Positions 1-5,326 are shown, numbered from the stretch's first letter. The stretch: 5,326 nucleotides of DNA from Promethearchaeota archaeon (GCA_019058135.1 JAHLWE010000192.1:1-5326); one strand, 5' to 3'. Made by a program: numbers and translations. The notes: a model not told the origin generated them from the letters alone.

Positions 1-372
1 GACAATAAAATTTTATCATTTCTAATTAATAGTTTTATCATTTTCAATTTTATGATTTTTAATAAATCAAATATTTTAATTTTAGTAATTTAATCCCAAC
101 TTTAAAATACTTTTATTTTAGAAAATAACCAAAAAGAATTAAAAATTAAGGAGGGTTAGGGAAATTTTTTTCTTTTGGTATATTAAAATTAAAATTTAAT
201 ATAAAGAGATACGAGTTATGTATAACATTTCTTTTTTTTTTGTAATAATAAGAATATTAAAATATAAATTCATACACGAGATATGTAACATAGTAAATAA
301 TTTTATCGTTAGATTGATTTAAATATCTTTTAAATTACAAAATTTTGATTATAACTTAGAGTAAGAATATAT
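1..372. other. AT-rich non-coding region
   Basis: No coding region is supported here on either strand; the only ATG-led frames are very short (for example 218-268, 16 codons of Phe/Asn/Ile-rich sequence). Seen in the sequence are a short direct repeat (ttttatcattt at 11-21 and 33-43), a perfect 7-bp AT palindrome (ttatttt/aaaataa, 113-128), an imperfect hairpin at 128-179 (listed separately), a small dyad gttat-gt-ataac (215-226) and a related phrase at 277-291 (cgagatatgtaacat against cgagttatgtataacat). Such AT-only repeats arise easily by chance in DNA of this composition. The region presumably holds the promoter of the GTPase gene, but a TATA box cannot be singled out with confidence. Confidence 0.5.
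128..179. repeat. Imperfect inverted repeat with G-rich loop
   Basis: The arm 128-147 pairs with 163-179, giving about 17 base pairs interrupted by a one-base bulge (A135) and a two-base bulge (139-140). The outer end is closed by A-T and two C-G pairs (acc with ggt). The loop (148-162) is strikingly G-rich for this DNA: aaggagggttaggga. On the + strand the loop contains an SD-like ggaggg, but no start codon lies at a usable distance. It could be a transcript hairpin, a terminator for a gene to the left, or chance pairing of A and T runs. The GC-containing outer pairs and G-rich loop make it slightly better than background. Confidence 0.3.
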
Positions 373-483
373 ATGTCTAATAAAAATTACGATAAGGTTT
401 TCGAAATTGTCGTTTTTAATGATGATAATTTGTGTAAGGTTAAAATAATGATTTGTTTTATAAAGAATATTATATTTTTTTAG
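373..483 (+). pseudogene. Decayed N-terminus of a Rab-like small GTPase (or leader ORF)
   Basis: This is a 36-codon ORF from ATG 373 to TAG 481-483. Its protein aligns without any gap, from Met1, with the start of the intact GTPase at 499. Eleven of the first 31 residues are identical (M1, S2, Y6, D7, F10, V14, D17, K22, I27, F29, K31), and the hydrophobic beta-1 pattern FEIVVF is kept. The P-loop is destroyed: where the intact gene has GDGGVGKT, this reads NDDNLCKV, so all four glycines and the Thr are lost while Asp and Lys remain. Several changes fit G-to-A decay. Similarity stops after about residue 31, so the rest of the copy is gone. No SD precedes the ATG. The TAG overlaps the first base of the SD of the next gene, so if it is translated it could act as a coupled leader peptide. 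The homology is seen in the sequence; pseudogene status is inferred. Confidence 0.55.
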
Positions 484-487
484 AGGT
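483..487 (+). promoter_or_regulatory. Shine-Dalgarno of the Rab-like GTPase gene
   Basis: GAGGT lies 11 nt before ATG 499 and matches the complement of the archaeal 16S rRNA 3' end (CACCUCC). It is the only convincing SD at a gene start in this window and supports the chosen start. Its first base is the last base of the TAG stop of the upstream 36-codon ORF. Confidence 0.6.
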
Positions 488-498
488 AGAATAATAAA

Positions 499-1845
499 AT
501 GTCAGTTACTGAATATGACTTTCTTTTCAAGGCTATCGTCTGCGGAGATGGAGGCGTAGGAAAAACTGCACTTACAATCCGTTTTACTAAAGGTTTCTTT
601 GAACAGAATTATAAATTGACGATAGGCGTCGACTTTCACATAAAAACTATAGATATTCAGACTTTAGAGGGTATTAAAAAATGTAAACTTCAATTATGGG
701 ATACTGGAGGTCAGGAACGTTTTTCTTCTGTACGACCAATGTATTATCGAGGAGCATTAGGTGCGTTATTAGTTTTTGATCTAACCAATTTTGAAAGTTT
801 CGAACATTTACCAAATTGGATTGAAGAGATTAAATCAAATTCTAAAACCGATATTCCCATGTTACTTATTGGTAATAAAAGTGATTTAATTAATGAAAGA
901 ACAGTAAGTGAAAGCGATATAGAATTATTTTCAAAAAAGTTTAAGTTTTATTATTTAGAGACAAGTGCAAAATCGGGAGAAAATGTTAGCGATTGTTTTG
1001 CTATTTTAGCTTATTTAATGATGGGACTTGAAGTTCCACAAGAATTGCTTGGAAAAAAAGAATTATTAAAACCAGGGATGGTACCAATGCACCCAAGCTC
1101 TATTCCTGAACCCGCACCAGAACCTGCGCCGGCATTTTCTGCACCTCCTGTTCCTGAACCCGCACCTGAGCCAGCATTTTCTGCACCCCCCGTTCCTGAA
1201 CCTACACCTGAACCTGCAATCGAGATGCCTCCAACACAAGAAGTACCAAAAGATGGTATTTCTCCAGCTGTTTCTGGACAAGAAACTTTTACTCCCAAAG
1301 GTGTACCGTTTTCAGAAAAAACTCCAAAACCTGTTCCACCTCCTCTTGGTTTCCAACCAATATCTTCTGCACCAAAACCACCTAAGCAAAAAGAACCTAT
1401 GCAAGTATTTCCTAAGTCAGAACCACCAAAAGCAGACAGTCCTACAGAAGATTCTCAACCAATTTTATTTTCAGAATTAGAAAAATCTAAAAGTCCTTCC
1501 TTAACACAGTATTTACCTCAAGAAAATTCTTCTAAAGGGAATTTTTTTCAGTCGTTAAGTGAAGCTAGCAAAAAGAGAGGGGAAACAGAGAAAGTTCCTG
1601 AGTCAATTAAGATTTTTATTCCATTTGTATCTAAAAAAACCGAACCATCTTCACCTGTTTCAGAACCATCATTAAGAATAATTCCCAATGCAAAAGAAAT
1701 TAAGAAAAAACAGGAAAAGAAAAAATCTAAAGTGAAACAAAAAAAGAGTGAAAAGAAAAAAAAAGATATGATCATTTGTCGGCATTGTGGGGTCATTTTA
1801 TCTAAAGAATATAGTTTCTGTAATAGATGCGGAGCAAAACTTTAA
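499..1845 (+). CDS. Rab-like small GTPase with Pro-rich linker and C-terminal zinc ribbon
   Basis: This is a Ras-superfamily GTP-binding switch protein of 448 aa, more than twice the usual 170-220. The G domain spans about residues 7-178: P-loop GDGGVGKT (16-23), switch I Thr41 within TIGVDF, G3 WDTGGQERF (67-75, catalytic Gln72), G4 NKSD (126-129) and G5 ETSAK (154-158). Rab-type signatures are present: IGVDF, KLQLWDTGGQERF, YYRGA and LVFDLTN. Residues 195-395 are low-complexity and Pro-rich, including PEPAPEPA-type repeats (202-245). Residues 399-423 are Lys-rich. The tail holds a zinc ribbon with C427/C430 and C441/C444 (CxxC-x10-CxxC). There is no CaaX or CC prenylation motif, signal peptide or membrane segment, so it is cytosolic or peripheral. 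G70 replaces the usual Rab Ala. Asgard archaea are known to be rich in such GTPases; the partner and pathway are unknown. It is convergent with the next gene and follows a decayed paralogue start. Confidence 0.93.
   Translation: MSVTEYDFLFKAIVCGDGGVGKTALTIRFTKGFFEQNYKLTIGVDFHIKTIDIQTLEGIKKCKLQLWDTGGQERFSSVRPMYYRGALGALLVFDLTNFESFEHLPNWIEEIKSNSKTDIPMLLIGNKSDLINERTVSESDIELFSKKFKFYYLETSAKSGENVSDCFAILAYLMMGLEVPQELLGKKELLKPGMVPMHPSSIPEPAPEPAPAFSAPPVPEPAPEPAFSAPPVPEPTPEPAIEMPPTQEVPKDGISPAVSGQETFTPKGVPFSEKTPKPVPPPLGFQPISSAPKPPKQKEPMQVFPKSEPPKADSPTEDSQPILFSELEKSKSPSLTQYLPQENSSKGNFFQSLSEASKKRGETEKVPESIKIFIPFVSKKTEPSSPVSEPSLRIIPNAKEIKKKQEKKKSKVKQKKSEKKKKDMIICRHCGVILSKEYSFCNRCGAKL
1102..1233 (+). repeat. 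In-frame PEPAPEPA-type repeat in the GTPase linker
   Basis: Three degenerate units encode residues 202-217, 218-231 and 232-245. The second and third units are 14 codons (42 nt) and the first has two extra residues. The core is V/I-PEP-A/T-PEPA followed by FSAPP or, in the last unit, IEMPP. The DNA copies differ mostly at third positions, so the array is not freshly expanded. It encodes an acidic, Pro-rich, presumably extended spacer between the G domain and the tail. Confidence 0.8.
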
Positions 1846-1917
1846 TCAATTGGCTCATAACGGCGTTAAATCGGCCTTCGCGAAAAATAAGATTATATTA
1901 GACTATTTTCTCCATAT
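1846..1917. other. Convergent intergenic region with a GC-rich patch
   Basis: These 72 nt lie between the stop codons of the two convergent genes. Positions 1852-1882 are about 58% G+C (18 of 31), far above the surroundings. A weak dyad pairs gaaaa-ta (1882-1889) with tattttc (about 1904-1911). No strong GC-hairpin plus T-run terminator is visible for either strand; only short T runs could serve as terminators. No tRNA or box C/D pattern was recognised. Confidence 0.4.
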
Positions 1918-2898
1918 TTAACTAGTTTCTCTATATCCACATATTGGACATGAAGTCCAAACAGATTTTATCTTACTTTGGCAATTCGGACACACTTTAA
2001 GATTTTCATCAATTTTTCTTTGAGGTTTCCCGAATATAGTCAATTCATTATCTTGAATCTTTGGTTGTTGTGGCTCTTGTACTTTTTGTTTTGTGATTTT
2101 TTGTCGAGGTGGAGTTAGAACCGAATTACTTTTTTGAGGAATCTTTACAGGTTGAACTTGGCTTTTTTTTATGGGACTACCTTTTTGTGGAACCTTTACG
2201 GGATGAAGGGGGCTTCCTTTTTTTACAGGTTGAGGTTGAGATTTATCTTGAAAAATCACTTCTTCTTGAGGTGGTTTGCTTTGTGTTTGTATTTGTGAAA
2301 CTATTTGTTGAGTTTTTTTTTCGAGTGCATTAACAGTTTTTTTAAAATTTTGACTTTCATAGAGAAATGGTTTATCCGAGACATTCCCTTCGAGTTGTGG
2401 TTGTCTAGTTTTTTTCTGAGCTTTAATTGCACTTTGTTTCACTGTTGGTTGAGTTTCAACATAATAAGCAAAATATTTTCCGTCATTATTTTCAATGTAA
2501 ATTTCACCTGAAGCATCTTCTGCTTCAATATAATAAATTACTTTTGATCCTAAAGGCATTTCTTCGATTTCTGAAAGATAAAAATCTTGGTGTTTTTCCA
2601 TAGGTACTTGAAACCAAGAATTTCCCCCATCAGCTGTAAATCTAAGTCTTACATCAATAATAGGATTTTCTGGAGATTCATCAGTAATTTTTACTACAAT
2701 TTTAATTGTTTTTTTAGAGGGAATTTTCTCCATTTTATCAATAGCTGCGGATGTTGATTGGTTCCATGATGTATGGCATTTTGGACAGCTAGTAAACCAA
2801 TTAAGGTATTCAAAATTACATTTTGGATTAGAACATGTCTTTGTCCAATACCGTGAAGTTTTTATCTTTGCAGTAAGGTTTTTTTTTTTTTTAGCCAT
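1918..2898 (-). CDS. Double zinc-ribbon protein with Ig-like domain
   Basis: This is a 326-aa protein of unknown function with no signal peptide or membrane segment, so probably cytosolic. Domains in order: a Lys-rich N-terminus (3-6); zinc ribbon 1 with C22, C27, C38, C41; a beta-rich module (about 62-148) with the Ig-like/FN3-like pattern of TADGGNSWFQVPM followed by GSKVIYYIEAEDASGE; a possible helix (about 184-205); a basic Pro/Gln/Lys linker (208-280) with PVKxPQK repeats; and zinc ribbon 2 with C303, C306, C317, C320. The two ribbons look related: both have ten residues between cysteine pairs and share TSCPxC after an aromatic residue. The ATG at 2896-2898 is chosen because no later Met precedes ribbon 1. 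There is no SD; a perfect inverted repeat lies 7 nt upstream, and an A14 run covers codons 3-7. It is convergent with the zinc-ribbon GTPase. A role in protein or nucleic-acid binding is only a guess from the ribbons. Confidence 0.85.
   Translation of the reverse strand: MAKKKKNLTAKIKTSRYWTKTCSNPKCNFEYLNWFTSCPKCHTSWNQSTSAAIDKMEKIPSKKTIKIVVKITDESPENPIIDVRLRFTADGGNSWFQVPMEKHQDFYLSEIEEMPLGSKVIYYIEAEDASGEIYIENNDGKYFAYYVETQPTVKQSAIKAQKKTRQPQLEGNVSDKPFLYESQNFKKTVNALEKKTQQIVSQIQTQSKPPQEEVIFQDKSQPQPVKKGSPLHPVKVPQKGSPIKKSQVQPVKIPQKSNSVLTPPRQKITKQKVQEPQQPKIQDNELTIFGKPQRKIDENLKVCPNCQSKIKSVWTSCPICGYRETS
2125..2229 (-). repeat. PVKxPQK repeat in the linker of the double zinc-ribbon protein
   Basis: Residues 224-258 contain PVKKGSP, PVKVPQKGSP and PVKIPQKSNS. 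The last two copies start 17 residues (51 nt) apart. This is a degenerate in-frame repeat that gives a basic, presumably disordered linker. Confidence 0.6.
2879..2892 (-). repeat. A14 homopolymer in codons 3-7
   Basis: Fourteen consecutive T on the + strand read as A14 on the coding strand directly after ATG GCT, encoding Lys-Lys-Lys-Lys and the first two bases of Asn. A tract of this length is prone to replication or transcription slippage, and a one-base change would frameshift nearly the whole protein. It is also a place where assembly or sequencing length errors occur. Confidence 0.85.
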
Positions 2899-2905
2899 TT
2901 TTAAT

Positions 2906-2929
2906 TTTTCATTGGTAGTTCAATGAAAA
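2906..2929. promoter_or_regulatory. Perfect 9-bp inverted repeat upstream of the double zinc-ribbon gene
   Basis: The arm ttttcattg (2906-2914) and the arm caatgaaaa (2921-2929) are exact reverse complements separated by 6 nt. The element ends 7 nt before the start codon at 2898. Its placement suits either a repressor-type operator overlapping the transcript start or leader, or a small RNA hairpin near the start codon in a gene that lacks an SD. Function is inferred; the symmetry is seen directly. Confidence 0.5.
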
Positions 2930-2960
2930 TAAATTTGTAATTCTTATAAATAAAATTTTG

Positions 2961-2970
2961 TATTTATATA
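2961..2970 (-). promoter_or_regulatory. Candidate TATA box for the double zinc-ribbon gene
   Basis: On the minus strand this reads tatataaata, close to an archaeal TATA element. Transcription would start near 2938-2941, giving a leader of about 40 nt that contains the inverted repeat at 2906-2929. The whole 255-nt gap (2899-3153) is very AT-rich, so other matches are possible. Confidence 0.25.
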
Positions 2971-3115
2971 TGATAAATTTAAAAATATATTATTAAAAAA
3001 ATAATTTAAATTGGAATAAGTAAGATTAAATATTTGTTTTTGAAAAAGAAAATAAATCAGATCATCTTATTTTTAAAAAGATTAAATATAATTTCTGAAG
3101 TATCTGGAAAGTAAG

Positions 3116-3123
3116 AAAAAAAA
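3116..3123 (-). terminator. Candidate T-tract terminator of mfnA
   Basis: On the mfnA coding strand there is a run of eight T about 30 nt after the stop codon, followed by further T-rich sequence. Archaeal RNA polymerase can terminate at T-tracts without a hairpin, and none is visible here. The next gene begins only at 2898, which fits an end of transcription here. Confidence 0.35.
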
Positions 3124-3153
3124 TACTCATATTGGCTCATGGAAAGAATTAAG

Positions 3154-4329
3154 TTAATTGAATAATTTTTTCGTGATTAGTTCTAAATCAATGCAAAATT
3201 TATCGATATGCTCTTTTTTTACATGTGGCATAATTACTGCTCGCAATATTTTTAAATTATTAAATAATCCCAGCTTCCATTTTTTCTTCCTTAATTCTTC
3301 ATCGATAATTTCAACTTTCTCACCATTTTCAGTAGTTATTCCAATAATATTCATAATTGGTTTAACAACAACCTTGATTCCGGGGATTTCATTGATTCTT
3401 TTCTCAAAATAAGATGTAATTTCCATACATTCTTTCACAATATTTTTATATCCTTCCTTACCTAAATAGTTCCATAAAGCCCAAAATGCGATTGTTGAAG
3501 CTCCTATTCGAGTTCCAAGAATATTAAAATGTTTAAAGCCCCCACCAGCAAGATAAGGGATTTCATATCCAAATTCTTCATATAATGATGATGGTTTTAA
3601 TAAAAAGCCTCCACTGGGAATAGGAGCTAAGCCCATTTTATGAGGATCTGCAGTTATTGATAATACACTTTTTATAGAAAAATCCCATCTCGGGATATTA
3701 TATCCCAATTCTTTTAAAAAAGGAAGGATAAAGCCACCAAATGCGGCATCCACATGTAGAAATAGACTATTTTCTTCTGATATTTTTGCGAGTTTTTCGA
3801 TAGGATCAATTAAACCTAATGAAGTTGTTCCAGCTACACCTACAAGACCAATCGTATTTTCGGATATAAGAGATGAAATATGATTTAAATCCAAGTAAAA
3901 ATCTTTCGTTAATTTTGCTTTTTTTAGGGTAATTCCTAATAATTCTGCACCTTTATCAAATGAAATATGTGCCGATGCAGGAACAATGAATTCTGGATTT
4001 TTTTTATTTTTGAACAAGTTTCTTGCGATTCTCATAGCAATAATATTAGATTCAGTTCCCCCAGTAGTAATAGTTCCTACAACATTTCGACATCCGAACA
4101 AACCTCCCAATTCTTGAATTATTTCATTTTCAAGTTCCATTGTTCCTGGAAATAAACCCGGATCTCCAAGATTTTTGGAAATATATTTTGAATAAATTTC
4201 AGTTGCAAATTTCAGTGGTTCTGAGCACATAGAGCCTAATATAAATCCAGAATCATAAGTTAAATCTTTAGACAGTCTTTTTTCTAGTTCTTCGATAATT
4301 TTTTCTTTTGATTTTGCTATATCTTTCAT
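3154..4329 (-). CDS. mfnA: MfnA-type PLP-dependent amino-acid decarboxylase
   Basis: This is a group II PLP decarboxylase of the archaeal L-tyrosine/L-aspartate decarboxylase family. Characterised members make tyramine for methanofuran in methanogens or beta-alanine for coenzyme A in other archaea. The 391 aa are full length. Visible motifs, numbered from the ATG at 4327-4329: GSMCSEP (32-38), NLGDPGLFPGT (53-63), the cofactor-phosphate loop TTGGTESN (88-95), SAHISFDKG with the PLP-stacking His121, HVDAAFGG with Asp194, and ADPHKMG with the Schiff-base Lys231. GGGFKHFNILGTRIGAS (about 262-278) fits the conserved active-site region. A TTG three codons upstream (4336-4338) is open, but the ATG is preferred; neither has an SD. 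The gene starts 36 nt after the FGGY kinase stop on the same strand, so co-transcription is possible. The family assignment is firm; tyrosine, aspartate or glutamate as substrate cannot be settled from sequence alone. Confidence 0.9.
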   Translation of the reverse strand: MKDIAKSKEKIIEELEKRLSKDLTYDSGFILGSMCSEPLKFATEIYSKYISKNLGDPGLFPGTMELENEIIQELGGLFGCRNVVGTITTGGTESNIIAMRIARNLFKNKKNPEFIVPASAHISFDKGAELLGITLKKAKLTKDFYLDLNHISSLISENTIGLVGVAGTTSLGLIDPIEKLAKISEENSLFLHVDAAFGGFILPFLKELGYNIPRWDFSIKSVLSITADPHKMGLAPIPSGGFLLKPSSLYEEFGYEIPYLAGGGFKHFNILGTRIGASTIAFWALWNYLGKEGYKNIVKECMEITSYFEKRINEIPGIKVVVKPIMNIIGITTENGEKVEIIDEELRKKKWKLGLFNNLKILRAVIMPHVKKEHIDKFCIDLELITKKLFN

Positions 4330-4365
4330 GTATGTCAATGTCTAATAATAAAGATTTAAATAAAA

Positions 4366-5326
4366 TTAATGAAATTTGTTTAAACGTCTGTACATTTTCT
4401 TATTATTCTTATAAATAGTAATAAATTCTTGGAATAGCTCATCGTAGATTTTTCTGTTTGCAGGATTGGGTTCATAGATGTTTGAATATTTAATATATTT
4501 TGGAATGTCATCAAAAGTTATGTACCCTAGTCCAACTGCTCCAATAAAAGCAGCTCCTCGTGCATTTGCTTCAATTGGGTTCTCAACCTGTCTAATTGTT
4601 CTGTTAAGAATGTCAGCATAAATTTGACACCATATATTGCTGTTTGCCCCTCCTCCAATTAAATTTATTGGATTTAAGGGGCGTTTAATATTTTTCTCGA
4701 CATATTGAGATATCCATCTGGAATTATAAGCAACTCCTTCAAATATTGCTCTTATCATATGCTCTCTATGCGTTTCTAATGAGAGATTATGAAGTCCCCC
4801 TCTAACTGTATGATCATCAATAGGAGATCGCTCTCCATATAACCATGGAGTAAATATGAGTTTATTGCTTCCAGGTTCCACCTTCTCTACAATTCTATCA
4901 AATATTTTATAAACATCGGGAACTTTCTCTTCAAGAAGTAGCTCATCTTGATGATATAATATATTATCTCTCATAAATGAAAGGCATCCTCCAGCAATTT
5001 CTTGCTCGTTTGTAAACAAATATCTTCCTGGAATTGCGGAGACTAAGCTGGCTATACTATGAAATAGATCTGTCTTTTTAAATGGCACATGACATACACA
5101 CCATGATGATGTTCCAAGGTAGATATGTCCTTCATAATCTCTAACTGCTCCCGAACCTACTGCTGCTGAAGGTACATCTGGTGCACCCATAATAACTTTG
5201 ACATCCTTATTTAAACCAAACTCATCTGCTACCTCTTTATTAATAGTACCCAAAATATCTGTTGTTGATTTTAGATCTGGATATTGGTCTCTATTAAGTT
5301 TTAATTTTTTTATGAGTCCATCATGA
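4366..5326 (-). CDS. FGGY-family carbohydrate kinase, C-terminal part (N-terminus outside window)
   Basis: This enzyme would phosphorylate a sugar or polyol with ATP in the cytosol. The frame is open to the window edge: 319 residues are present of about 500 usual for the family, so the N-terminal sugar-binding half is largely missing. The TTG at 5251-5253 is not the start, because similar sequence (SxTDILGTINKEVADEFGL) continues upstream. Family features in order: MGAPD with the likely catalytic Asp (codon 5176-5178), then VGSGAV; LGTSSW, the ATP-phosphate motif; PWLYGERSP; the FEGVAYNSR helix; IGGGANSNIWCQIYADIL; and NPIEANARGAAFIGAVGLG. The overall pattern is closest to xylulokinase-like members, but FGGY enzymes share these C-terminal motifs whatever the substrate (xylulose, ribulose, glycerol, fuculose and others), so no specific name is given. 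It is likely upstream of mfnA in one transcript. Confidence 0.9.
   Translation of the reverse strand, partial: HDGLIKKLKLNRDQYPDLKSTTDILGTINKEVADEFGLNKDVKVIMGAPDVPSAAVGSGAVRDYEGHIYLGTSSWCVCHVPFKKTDLFHSIASLVSAIPGRYLFTNEQEIAGGCLSFMRDNILYHQDELLLEEKVPDVYKIFDRIVEKVEPGSNKLIFTPWLYGERSPIDDHTVRGGLHNLSLETHREHMIRAIFEGVAYNSRWISQYVEKNIKRPLNPINLIGGGANSNIWCQIYADILNRTIRQVENPIEANARGAAFIGAVGLGYITFDDIPKYIKYSNIYEPNPANRKIYDELFQEFITIYKNNKKMYRRLNKFH

Noticed and set aside
149..155. Shine-Dalgarno-like aggaggg
   Set aside because: The next ATG on the strand is at 218 and opens only 16 codons; the motif lies in the loop of an inverted repeat.
1011..1298. Gly/Ser/Ala-rich ORF on the minus strand
   Set aside because: It is the antisense of the Pro/Glu/Ala repeats of the GTPase linker; its repetitive GSGAGSG composition follows from the codons on the other strand and there is no independent start signal.
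1822..1845. C-terminal cysteines of the GTPase as a prenylation motif
   Set aside because: The last residues are CNRCGAKL; no CaaX, CC or CxC ending is present, and spacing with C427/C430 fits a zinc ribbon instead.
1852..1882. GC-rich patch as a tRNA or structured RNA gene
   Set aside because: No cloverleaf, T-loop consensus or stable hairpin could be drawn; only a three-pair GGC/GCC stem is possible.
3390..3404. Partial copy of the dyad half-site (tttcattg) inside the decarboxylase gene
   Set aside because: Only one half-site is present within coding sequence, without the inverted partner; expected by chance in AT-rich DNA.
4330..4338. TTG start for the MfnA-type decarboxylase, three codons upstream of the ATG
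   Set aside because: There is no SD for either start, and the ATG at 4327-4329 gives a normal N-terminus; the extra three residues add nothing conserved.
5251..5253. TTG as start of the FGGY kinase
   Set aside because: The frame continues open to the window edge with sequence that fits the family, and a start here would remove the whole sugar-binding half.

Overview
The window most likely comes from an Asgard archaeon, probably of the Lokiarchaeia type. This is inferred from four things. A complete Rab-like small GTPase (499-1845) carries eukaryote-style switch and RabF motifs. An MfnA-type PLP decarboxylase of the archaeal family follows. Short zinc-ribbon proteins are typical of archaea. 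The base composition is very AT-rich, with A/T homopolymers and nothing that looks like an intron. No rRNA, tRNA, CRISPR array, transposase or phage gene was recognised.

Layout: 1-372 is AT-rich non-coding DNA with one notable imperfect hairpin (128-179). At 373-483 is a 36-codon ORF that aligns without gaps to the first 31 residues of the GTPase next to it but has lost the P-loop glycines. It looks like the decayed N-terminus of a tandem GTPase paralogue, or a leader ORF that ends on the Shine-Dalgarno sequence of the intact gene. 499-1845 (+) is the intact Rab-like GTPase, extended by a Pro/Glu-rich linker, a Lys-rich stretch and a C-terminal zinc ribbon. 1918-2898 (-) is a convergent gene for a protein with two zinc ribbons bracketing an Ig-like beta-sandwich and a basic Pro/Gln/Lys linker. 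3154-4329 (-) is mfnA. 4366-5326 (-) is the C-terminal two-thirds of an FGGY-family carbohydrate kinase whose N-terminus lies beyond the window.

How the genes may work together: the kinase and mfnA are co-directional with 36 nt between them and could be co-transcribed, though no pathway obviously joins a sugar kinase to an amino-acid decarboxylase. A 255-nt gap with a T-tract downstream of mfnA and a TATA-like box plus a perfect inverted repeat upstream of the next gene suggests that the double-zinc-ribbon gene is its own transcription unit. The most unusual part is 373-2898. There a Rab-like GTPase with a zinc-ribbon tail instead of a lipidation motif sits tail to tail with a second protein built from the same kinds of parts (CxxC zinc ribbons joined by Pro-rich disordered linkers). 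A functional link between the two is a hypothesis only.
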